This document shows, in pieces, positions 1-6,488 of a stretch of 16,190 nucleotides of DNA. This stretch comes from Chryseobacterium gleum (GTDB lineage: Bacteria > Bacteroidota > Bacteroidia > Flavobacteriales_D > Sanyastnellaceae). The notes under the pieces are model-generated. The model searched no databases. It was not told the DNA's origin and worked only from the letters and a program-made list of their open reading frames with translations. Location: the NCBI GenBank assembly GCA_945883885.1, contig CAMCYM010000012.1, forward strand, positions 1 to 16,190. Reading direction: 5' to 3'. The position numbers and the translations under genes are program-made. How positions within the stretch are numbered: the first letter of the stretch is position 1; the number at the start of each line of letters is the position of its first letter.

Positions 1-1357
1 TCACATTCGGCGTCACACTGATGAACCCGAGCCGCAGCGACGTCGAAGCCGTCGCAGTGTGCTTGAATCCGTTGCGGGAAGCGACCGACCCGAAGTCGCC
101 GGCGCGCAGCGTCGAATCGGCGGCCTCGAAGCCCTGCTCAAACCGCGTGGACCCCGTGAGCGCCAACTCGTCGAGGAAACGGGAGCGCCCGGGCTGCACC
201 CCGAGGAGCCGGGCCAGCGACGTGCGATTCAGGTTCATCGTGAGGGACGGCAGCACCGCCTCCACCCGCCCCGTCGCGGAGTTTTGGGAATGGCGCGCGC
301 TGGCCGCGAGGGACAGCGGCAACCCCGGCACATTCGCGTTGTACTGCACGCTCGACTGGAACGTGTTCGTCAGGTAGTCCTGTTGGCTGCTGTTCAGGTT
401 GAGGCGGAAGTTGTCCGAGCTGCCGAGGTTAACGTTTGCGCTGAAGCGGCCGTTCGGGCGGGAACGCGGATCCTGGGTGTGGGACCAGCGGACGAAGAAG
501 GTGCGCTGGATACCGGATCCGGCAACACCCGGCAACCCCTCGCGGCGGTGCTGGTAACTTGCTTGAAACGAACCGGAAGCACGGTACCGACGGTTGTAAT
601 TCGTCAGGCTCGACACCGCCCAGCTTCCGCCCGTGTAAGCGTCGACGGTGAGCCGCGTGTCGGCGTATGGGCCGAGCGGAAGGTAGTAGCCGAGGTCCTT
701 CAAGAAGAAGCCGAGTGCGCCGCCGTTGCCGTAGCCAGGCATCAGCAGCCCGGAGGCCCGCTTCTCCGGCGGAACCGGGAACCACCCGAAGGGCAGTGCC
801 AACGGCGTCGGGATCTTGCGGAACTTCAAGTAGAACGGACCGCTGACCACCTTTTCGCCGGGGATCAGGATGGCACGGCGCAGGTGGAAGTGGAAGTGCG
901 GATTCGCCGCGTCGCAGGTGGTGAATTTGCCGTCGCGGACGTGGATCCAGCCGTCGGGTTGGCGCTTCGACAGGCCCGCATGGAAGACCGCTTCGCCCTG
1001 GACGGTCACTGCCGCACGGGCGAGGCCGCGCTGCGAGTCGAGGTTGAAGCAGAGGCTGTCTTGGGTGAAGGTGGTGCCGGCTTGGGTGAGGACGGGGCGG
1101 CCGACGAGGGCTCCGGTGGAATCGGGCACGCCGGAGGCGCACACGGTGCGGTCGATGTTGCGGTAGACGATGCGCTCCGCCTCGAGCCGCACGTCGCCGT
1201 ATTCGACCCACGCGGCCCCGAAGAGCCGGATTTCCTTGCCGGGGACGTCGAGGAGGGTGGAGTCCCGGGATCCCCAGGTGACGTCCGGAGTTTGGCCCGG
1301 GGCCTCGCCCCGGAAAAGCCCCACCAGCGCGCATGCAACCGCCCCGATTTTCCACAT
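1..1357 (-). CDS. lptD: LPS-assembly outer-membrane protein LptD, N-terminal half (runs off the window)
   Basis: LptD is the outer-membrane beta-barrel that inserts lipopolysaccharide into the outer leaflet, normally with LptE. Reading leftward from the ATG ending at 1357 gives 452 uninterrupted codons to the window edge. Residues 1-22 form a short signal peptide. Residues about 30-150 form the periplasmic OstA-like domain, with stretches such as VEYGDVRLEAERI, ASGVPDSTGALVG and DGKFTTCDAANPHF. Residues 165-200 carry the conserved IPGEKVVSGP and IPTPLALPFGWFP segments. After these come aromatic, Asn/Arg-rich alternating strands typical of the barrel (for example NYNRRYRASGSF). This matches the Bacteroidota 'putative LPS assembly protein LptD' pattern; such proteins are usually around 850-900 residues, so roughly half is visible. 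The gene is divergent from the amidase, with a 70-bp gap. I see no clear promoter for it. Start choice rests on the signal peptide directly after this ATG. Confidence 0.93.
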   Translation of the reverse strand, partial: MWKIGAVACALVGLFRGEAPGQTPDVTWGSRDSTLLDVPGKEIRLFGAAWVEYGDVRLEAERIVYRNIDRTVCASGVPDSTGALVGRPVLTQAGTTFTQDSLCFNLDSQRGLARAAVTVQGEAVFHAGLSKRQPDGWIHVRDGKFTTCDAANPHFHFHLRRAILIPGEKVVSGPFYLKFRKIPTPLALPFGWFPVPPEKRASGLLMPGYGNGGALGFFLKDLGYYLPLGPYADTRLTVDAYTGGSWAVSSLTNYNRRYRASGSFQASYQHRREGLPGVAGSGIQRTFFVRWSHTQDPRSRPNGRFSANVNLGSSDNFRLNLNSSQQDYLTNTFQSSVQYNANVPGLPLSLAASARHSQNSATGRVEAVLPSLTMNLNRTSLARLLGVQPGRSRFLDELALTGSTRFEQGFEAADSTLRAGDFGSVASRNGFKHTATASTSLRLGFISVTPNV

Positions 1358-1410
1358 GCCGACCGGGAAAACCGGCCTGCCGCATGCGAAACCGGTGCCT
1401 CGGCGCGTCT

Positions 1411-1418
1411 TACATTTG
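1411..1418 (+). promoter_or_regulatory. Bacteroidota-type -7 element upstream of the amidase operon
   Basis: TACATTTG is an exact match to the TAnnTTTG -7 element of the Bacteroidota primary sigma factor. It lies 9 bp before the amidase ATG, so the leader would be only a few bases. No TTG is seen at the expected -33 distance, which lowers confidence. Confidence 0.5.
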
Positions 1419-1427
1419 AAATCGGGC

Positions 1428-2573
1428 ATGGAGCGTTCAAAACTACTCAAAGCAGCGCTGCTAAGCGGCATGGCGGCAGCGGTCCTCCTCACGGTGGCCT
1501 TCGCGCCCGTGCCGCCGCGCATGGTCGTCGTCATCGACGCGGGCCACGGCGGCTCTGACCCCGGCAATCTGGGCACCGGCCGCTACAAGATCACCGAGAA
1601 GAACGTCACCCTCGACGTCGCCACGAAGCTGCGCGACCGCATCCAAGCGGCCTACCCGGACGTGAAGATCGTCATGACCCGCAAGGACGACTCCTACCCC
1701 ACCCTCAAGGACCGGGTCCGCATCGCGAACGAAGCCCAAGCCGACCTCTTCATCAGCGTCCACTGCGACGCCTTCACGAAGCCCGAAGCCATCGGCGCCT
1801 CCACCTTCGTCATGGGCATGCACAAGAACGAGGAGAGCTTGCGCGTGGCGATGCAGGAAAACGCGGCGATTTACAAGGAAGAAGACTACGAGAAGCGCTA
1901 CGAAGGCTTTGACCCGAAGGATCCGGATACGTACATCGCGCTGGCGCTCCGGCAGTCGGTCTTTCTCAACCAAAGCCTCGAATTCGGCGCGCATGTCCAG
2001 GAGGAGTTCCGCGAACGGGTCGGCCGCAAGGACCGGGGTGTCAAGCAGGCCGGCTACTACGTGATTTCGTTCACCACGATGCCGAGCGTGCTCGTGGAAA
2101 TGGGCTTCCTCACAAATGCGAAAGAAGAGGACTTCCTGAACTCGCCCGACGGGCGGGTTTCCATGGCGGACGCGTTGTTCCGGGCTTTCCGGGCGTACCG
2201 GTCGAAGCACCACCCGGATGTACGGGAGGTGACGCCTGTGGTGGCGCCTGCTGTTTCTACCGCTCCGCCGCCCGTGGTCCGCGGGGCGTTGCCCGCGGAG
2301 GCCCCGGTCACCTTCCGCGTCCAAATCCTCGCCTCCGCCACGCGCGTTCCGATGAACGACGCGCGCTTCGGCGGGCGAAGAGACGTCATCGAGTATCTTC
2401 GCGACGGTATGTTCAAATACGCGGTAGGTGCCGCCACGACGCCGTCCGCCGCTGATGCTCTGAAGAACGAACTCAGGGTCAGCGGGTTCCCGGGGTGCTT
2501 TGTGGTAGCGTTCTCGGGGGAAGCGCCCATTTCGATGGACGAAGCCCGGAGACTGACCGCTGGCAACCGGTAG
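1428..2573 (+). CDS. N-acetylmuramoyl-L-alanine amidase (Amidase_3) with SPOR-like C-terminal domain
   Basis: A 381-residue zinc amidase that cuts the bond between N-acetylmuramic acid and L-alanine in peptidoglycan, acting in the periplasm, usually in cell separation. Residues 8-28 are a hydrophobic signal or anchor. The catalytic domain spans about 31-257 with all expected zinc/catalytic residues: H40 (IDAGHGG), E57 (TEKNVTLD), H112 (SVHCDA) and E224 (VEMGFLTN). A Pro/Ala/Val-rich linker (about 263-292) leads to a C-terminal region (about 296-370, starting FRVQILAS) that resembles a SPOR peptidoglycan-binding domain. The ATG at 1428 is chosen because it gives the signal peptide directly; the open frame extends upstream to 1170, but that part overlaps lptD and has no family features. 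It is the first gene of the rightward set, followed 7 bp later by mlaD. The amiC-like name is not certain, so no symbol is given. Confidence 0.93.
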   Translation: MERSKLLKAALLSGMAAAVLLTVAFAPVPPRMVVVIDAGHGGSDPGNLGTGRYKITEKNVTLDVATKLRDRIQAAYPDVKIVMTRKDDSYPTLKDRVRIANEAQADLFISVHCDAFTKPEAIGASTFVMGMHKNEESLRVAMQENAAIYKEEDYEKRYEGFDPKDPDTYIALALRQSVFLNQSLEFGAHVQEEFRERVGRKDRGVKQAGYYVISFTTMPSVLVEMGFLTNAKEEDFLNSPDGRVSMADALFRAFRAYRSKHHPDVREVTPVVAPAVSTAPPPVVRGALPAEAPVTFRVQILASATRVPMNDARFGGRRDVIEYLRDGMFKYAVGAATTPSAADALKNELRVSGFPGCFVVAFSGEAPISMDEARRLTAGNR

Positions 2574-2580
2574 ATTCACG

Positions 2581-3630
2581 TTGGCAAAGCTCTCCCCCGA
2601 ATTCAAAATCGGCACCGTAGTCCTCGGGGGCCTCGTCCTGCTTGTGCTCGGGGTGAACTACCTGAAAGGCTTCAATCCGTTCGGTTCTTCCACACGGTAT
2701 TACGCTGCGTACCAAAAAATCGACGGACTCGCCATTTCGAATCCCGTCCTCGTCAACGGCTTCAAGGTGGGACAGGTCACCTCGGTGAAGTTCTCAGAAA
2801 GCGGCGACGGAACACTCATCGTGGCCTTTGACATCGAGGAGGACGGTTTGCGCATTGTGAAAGACACGAAGGCGCGGATTTTCTCGAGCGATTTGTTTGG
2901 CACGAAAGCCATCGAGCTCATCGCAGGGGCTTCCACAGAACTTGCCGTGGCCGGCGACACGCTGCTGAGCGAAACCGAAGTGGGCATCGCCGAGGCCGTG
3001 CGCATCGAGCTCATGCCGCTGAAAAACAAGACGGACCAGCTCATCGAGAGCGTCGATGAAATCCTGACGAACTTCAAGGCCGTCTTCGAGGATGACGCGG
3101 TCCAAGGGCTGCCTGTGGCCTTTGCCTCGTTGCAGCGCACGATCACCACGCTGGAGCATACCACGAAGCAACTCGACGGCATGGTCACCGAGAACCGTTC
3201 GGCGGTGGCATCGGTGATGCGCAACGTCAACGAAATCACGACGACGCTGAAAGAGAATGACGCGGCCATCACGAACGTGATCTCGAACTTCTCCTCGATC
3301 AGCGACTCGCTCGCCGCCATCAACTTCGCCACCACCATCGCGCGGGCCGATGCCGCCCTGGCGTCGGTCGCGGATATTTCTGCTCGGGTGCAACGTGGCG
3401 AAGGTTCGCTCGGTGCGCTGCTCGCCTCCGACAGCCTCCACGACGGCCTCGTCGAGACGAACCGACAGCTCCAGTTCCTCGTCAACGACCTCTACATGAA
3501 TCCGTGGCGGTACGTGAAGGTCAGCGTATTCGGCAAGAAGGACGAGAAGAAGCTCTCCGAGGCCGAGGAAGAACGGCTCCGCACGCTGATCGACGCTCAA
3601 CTCGACGCCCGCGACCCGAACAACCGCTGA
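2581..3630 (+). CDS. mlaD: MlaD/MCE-family lipid-transport protein
   Basis: A 349-residue membrane-anchored MCE protein, the lipid-binding part of an Mla-type ABC system that moves phospholipids between inner and outer membranes. Residues 10-27 are one N-terminal membrane helix, followed by the conserved NYLKGFNPF. The MCE domain covers about 38-117 (YQKIDGLAISNPVLVNGFKV is typical). Residues 145-300 are largely helical, fitting the extended C-terminal arm. A QRGEGSLGALL segment and NPWRYVKVSVFG near the end also look typical of Bacteroidota members. The start is TTG at 2581: there is no ATG near the N-terminus, and Bacteroidota homologues begin just before the EFKIG motif as here. The stop is 6 bp before the next gene. 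No MlaE/MlaF permease or ATPase gene is in view, so those partners would be encoded elsewhere. Confidence 0.93.
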   Translation: MAKLSPEFKIGTVVLGGLVLLVLGVNYLKGFNPFGSSTRYYAAYQKIDGLAISNPVLVNGFKVGQVTSVKFSESGDGTLIVAFDIEEDGLRIVKDTKARIFSSDLFGTKAIELIAGASTELAVAGDTLLSETEVGIAEAVRIELMPLKNKTDQLIESVDEILTNFKAVFEDDAVQGLPVAFASLQRTITTLEHTTKQLDGMVTENRSAVASVMRNVNEITTTLKENDAAITNVISNFSSISDSLAAINFATTIARADAALASVADISARVQRGEGSLGALLASDSLHDGLVETNRQLQFLVNDLYMNPWRYVKVSVFGKKDEKKLSEAEEERLRTLIDAQLDARDPNNR

Positions 3631-3636
3631 CCGCCG

Positions 3637-4917
3637 ATGTCCCAGGTACTTTTCGCCCTCGTGTTTCTCGCCGCATCGGCCGCCTTTGGGCTGCGCGTGC
3701 GGTCCATCCGCCGCAACATCCTGCGCGGTCGGGACTGGTCTCCCCAAGGGTCATTCGCGGAGCGGCTGGGCGTCATGGCCCGTGTCGCCCTCGGCCAAGG
3801 CAAGATGACCGCGCGGCCGGTGGCGGGGATTTTTCACATCGTCATCTACCTCGGCTTTGTGCTCATCAACCTCGAGATGCTCGAGATCGTGGTGGACGGG
3901 CTGGCGGGCACGCACCGCGCGTTCAGCGGGTTAGGGGCCGCATACAACGCCGGCATCGCCGCGTTTGAGTTCCTAGCCGCCGGGGTCCTTGTGGCGTGTG
4001 TGGTGTTCTTCGTGCGCCGCAATATGCTGGCCATCGCCCGGTTCCGCTCGCCCGAGTTGCGCGGTTGGCCGACGCTCGATGCGAACATCATCCTGGTAGT
4101 GGAAGCGGTGCTGATGTTTGCGCTGCTCACGATGAATGCGGCCGATGCGCTCGCACAACAGCGGGGCCTCTTGCACCCCGCCGGGGCCTTCCCCGTCAGT
4201 GCGCTGCTGCATCCCCTGTATGCCGGTCTTTCGGACGCCGGCCTGCTCGTGCTGGAACGCACGGCTTGGTGGGTGCACATCGTCGGGGTCCTCGGATTCC
4301 TGGTATACGTGCCGTATTCAAAGCACTTCCACATCCTGTTGGCGTTCCCGAACACCTTCTACGGCGATGCCGGACGGGCTTCGGGTGCGATGGAGAACAT
4401 GCCGGTGGTTCAGGGTGAGGTCGCGGCGATGCTCGATCCGTCCGTGGCGCCGCCGGCGGGGGATGGGGCGCCGCCTCGGTTTGGGGCACGCGATGCCACG
4501 GACCTGACGTGGAAGCAGTTGCTCGAAGCTTACACCTGCACCGAGTGCGGCCGGTGCACGAGCGTGTGCCCCGCAAACCTCACGGGCAAAAAGCTGAGTC
4601 CGAGGAAGATCATGATGGACACGCGCGACCGCATCGAGGAAATCGGCCGGTCCGGAGGCGACGACGGGCGCTCGTTGCTCGGGACGTTCATCAGCGAAGA
4701 AGAGCTGTGGGCGTGCACCTCGTGCCAAGCGTGTGTCGAGGCCTGCCCGGTCCTGATTTCGCCGATGGGCATCGTGCTCGACATGCGGCGGAGCTTGATC
4801 ATGGAGGAGAGCCGGTCGCCGGAATCGCTGACGGGCATGTTCAACAACGTCGAAAACAACGGGGCCCCGTGGGCCTTCCCAGCCTCCACCCGCGGAGATT
4901 GGGCTGCACAGGTCTAA
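3637..4917 (+). CDS. Membrane Fe-S oxidoreductase subunit (cytochrome-b-like domain plus two 4Fe-4S clusters)
   Basis: A 426-residue fusion of a membrane domain and a ferredoxin-like domain, resembling HdrE/NarI-type plus HdrC-type subunits. Membrane helices are seen at about 3-19, 63-86, 107-126, 150-168 and 210-228. Histidines H67, H214, H230 and H232 lie in or near helices and could bind haem. The soluble part carries two classic cluster motifs: C301-C304-C307-C311-P (CTECGRCTSVCP) and C360-C363-C366-C370-P (CTSCQACVEACP). It probably passes electrons between the quinone pool and its partner encoded 2 bp downstream. Donor and acceptor are unknown; a heterodisulfide-reductase label by homology should not be read as methanogen chemistry. 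In Bacteroidota this pair commonly sits beside mlaD, as here, so the location is ordinary although the function is open. Confidence 0.9.
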   Translation: MSQVLFALVFLAASAAFGLRVRSIRRNILRGRDWSPQGSFAERLGVMARVALGQGKMTARPVAGIFHIVIYLGFVLINLEMLEIVVDGLAGTHRAFSGLGAAYNAGIAAFEFLAAGVLVACVVFFVRRNMLAIARFRSPELRGWPTLDANIILVVEAVLMFALLTMNAADALAQQRGLLHPAGAFPVSALLHPLYAGLSDAGLLVLERTAWWVHIVGVLGFLVYVPYSKHFHILLAFPNTFYGDAGRASGAMENMPVVQGEVAAMLDPSVAPPAGDGAPPRFGARDATDLTWKQLLEAYTCTECGRCTSVCPANLTGKKLSPRKIMMDTRDRIEEIGRSGGDDGRSLLGTFISEEELWACTSCQACVEACPVLISPMGIVLDMRRSLIMEESRSPESLTGMFNNVENNGAPWAFPASTRGDWAAQV

Positions 4918-4919
4918 GC

Positions 4920-5714
4920 ATGGAAGCGTTTCACGTCCCCACAGTGGCCGAGTTGGCCGCGGCCGGTCAGGTGCCGGAGGTGTTGTTTTGGGTCGGATGT
5001 GCGGGGAGTTTCGACGACCGCGCACAACGCATCACGAAAGCCATCGCGCGCATCCTGCATGCCAGCGGCACGTCGTTCGCCATTCTCGGCGGGGAAGAGA
5101 GCTGCACGGGCGATCCTGCCCGGCGTGCAGGCAACGAGTTTTTGTTCCAAATGCAGGCCGCCACGAACATCGCGGTCCTGAACGGGTACGGCATCCGCAA
5201 AATCGTCACGGGCTGTCCGCACTGCTTCAACACGCTCAAGAACGAGTACCCCGAGCTTGGCGGCGCCTACGAGGTCCAGCACCACACACAGTTCATCCGC
5301 GGGCTCATCGAGTCCGGGCGGCTGCGCCTCGCCGATGGGGGGGCGTTCCGCGGACGGCGCATCACGTTCCACGACCCGTGTTACCTCGGGCGTGGCAACG
5401 GGGAATACCTCGCTCCGCGGGAGGCCATCGCGGCGCTGGATGCCGAGCTCTTTGAGATGCGGCGGAGTCGGAAGAACGGGCTGTGCTGTGGCGCCGGGGG
5501 CGCCCAAATGTTCAAAGAAGCCGAACCGGGAACGGGCGAAGTCAACCACGCCCGCACCGCAGACGCCCTCGAAACCGGGGCGGAAGTCATCGCCACGGGA
5601 TGCCCGTTCTGCAACACGATGCTGACCGACGGGGTGAAGCACGCGGGCCGCGAGGGCGACGTGCGGGTCCGCGACGTGGCCGAGCTCGTTGCGGAGGCAG
5701 CAGACCTGCTGTGA
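4920..5714 (+). CDS. CCG-domain (Fe-S)-binding protein, HdrB/GlpC-like
   Basis: A 264-residue soluble protein with two cysteine-rich (CCG) half-domains as in HdrB, GlpC and LutA. Half one shows C27 (VGCAGSF), C62 (ESCTGDPARRAGNEF) and C99/C102 (TGCPHC). Half two shows C154 (HDPCYLGRGN), C189-C190 (LCCGAGG) and C228/C231 (TGCPFC). In the first half the usual CCG is replaced by SCTG, so the two half-sites may hold different cofactors or only one may carry an unusual cluster. The ATG at 4920 is 2 bp after the TAA of the preceding membrane subunit, implying co-translation and a physical complex. The open frame extends upstream to 4509, but that section overlaps the partner's Cys motifs in another frame and is not coding. 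Substrate is unknown. Confidence 0.9.
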   Translation: MEAFHVPTVAELAAAGQVPEVLFWVGCAGSFDDRAQRITKAIARILHASGTSFAILGGEESCTGDPARRAGNEFLFQMQAATNIAVLNGYGIRKIVTGCPHCFNTLKNEYPELGGAYEVQHHTQFIRGLIESGRLRLADGGAFRGRRITFHDPCYLGRGNGEYLAPREAIAALDAELFEMRRSRKNGLCCGAGGAQMFKEAEPGTGEVNHARTADALETGAEVIATGCPFCNTMLTDGVKHAGREGDVRVRDVAELVAEAADLL

Positions 5715-5730
5715 ACCGGTCGGAACGAGG

Positions 5731-5738
5731 TAACTTCG
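5731..5738 (+). promoter_or_regulatory. Weak -7-like element upstream of fabG
   Basis: TAACTTCG differs by one base from TAnnTTTG and ends 5 bp before the fabG ATG, in the longest gap (29 bp) of the rightward set. No -33 TTG is seen. It could be a secondary start within the operon or chance. Confidence 0.25.
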
Positions 5739-5743
5739 CCGCC

Positions 5744-6481
5744 ATGCTACTCGCCGGAAAAACCGCCATCGTCACAGGTGCCTCACGCGGCATCGGAAAA
5801 GCCATCGCTTCGGAATTTGTGCGCCAAGGTGCGCGCGTCGCATTCACGTACCACAGCTCCGAGGAAAAGGCACGGGCCCTCGAGGCCGAACTCGGCGGCG
5901 GGGCGCGCGGATTCAAGTCCGACGCCTCGAAGATGGACCAGGCCGAGCAGCTCGTCGAGGCGGTGCTTGCGGCCTTCGGATCCGTGGACATCGTGGTGAA
6001 CAACGCGGGCATCACGGACGACACGCTGATGCTTCGGATGACCGAAGCGCAGTGGGACCGCGTGATCGATGTGAACCTGAAATCCTGCTTTGCCTTGACG
6101 AAGGCTGTCCTGAAGACCATGTTGAAAGCACGCGCCGGAAGCATCATCAACATCAGCTCCGTCGTCGGCGTACAAGGCAATGCAGGCCAAGCGAATTACG
6201 CAGCCTCGAAGGCCGGCATCCTCGGCTTCACGAAGTCCGTCGCCCTGGAGCTCGGCTCCCGGAACATCCGCTGCAACGCCATTGCCCCCGGCTTCATCGA
6301 AACGGAGATGACGGGCGCACTCGACGAGGCCACGGTGCAAGGTTGGCGCGAGGCCATCCCCTTGAAGCGCGGTGGCACACCCGAGGACGTGGCCCAGGCC
6401 TGCGTCTTCCTCGCCAGCGACATGAGCGCATACATCACAGGCCAAACCCTCCGCGTCGACGGCGGGATGATCACCGCCTGA
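5744..6481 (+). CDS. fabG: 3-oxoacyl-[acyl-carrier-protein] reductase FabG
   Basis: A 245-residue short-chain dehydrogenase, the usual FabG length, that reduces 3-oxoacyl-ACP to 3-hydroxyacyl-ACP with NADPH in cytosolic fatty-acid elongation. Motifs seen: the nucleotide-binding TGASRGIG at 11-18, NNAG at 86-89, catalytic N111, S139 (in ISSVVG), Y152 and K156 (NYAASK), then NAIAPGFIETEMT at 178-190 and the C-terminal ITGQTLRVDGGM. NYAASKAGILGFTKS and the APGFI(E/D)T(E/D)M segment are much closer to FabG than to other members of this family. The ATG at 5744 directly precedes LLAGKTAIVTG as expected; the longer frame from 5483 overlaps the Fe-S gene. It lies 29 bp after the Fe-S protein and 7 bp before the VWA gene. 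The other lipid-related genes in the window fit its job. Confidence 0.95.
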   Translation: MLLAGKTAIVTGASRGIGKAIASEFVRQGARVAFTYHSSEEKARALEAELGGGARGFKSDASKMDQAEQLVEAVLAAFGSVDIVVNNAGITDDTLMLRMTEAQWDRVIDVNLKSCFALTKAVLKTMLKARAGSIINISSVVGVQGNAGQANYAASKAGILGFTKSVALELGSRNIRCNAIAPGFIETEMTGALDEATVQGWREAIPLKRGGTPEDVAQACVFLASDMSAYITGQTLRVDGGMITA

Positions 6482-6488
6482 CCCCTCC

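Noticed and set aside
1170..1427. N-terminal extension of the amidase
   Set aside because: It overlaps lptD and lacks family features, while the ATG at 1428 begins a normal signal peptide.
59..1558. 499-residue rightward open frame across lptD
   Set aside because: Arg/Glu/Ala-rich with no recognisable domain. The opposite strand encodes LptD with clear family motifs, and long antisense frames are expected at this GC content.
1461..2615. 384-residue leftward frame opposite the amidase
   Set aside because: Low-complexity composition (Arg, His, Val, Asp) and fully opposite an intact zinc amidase with all catalytic residues.
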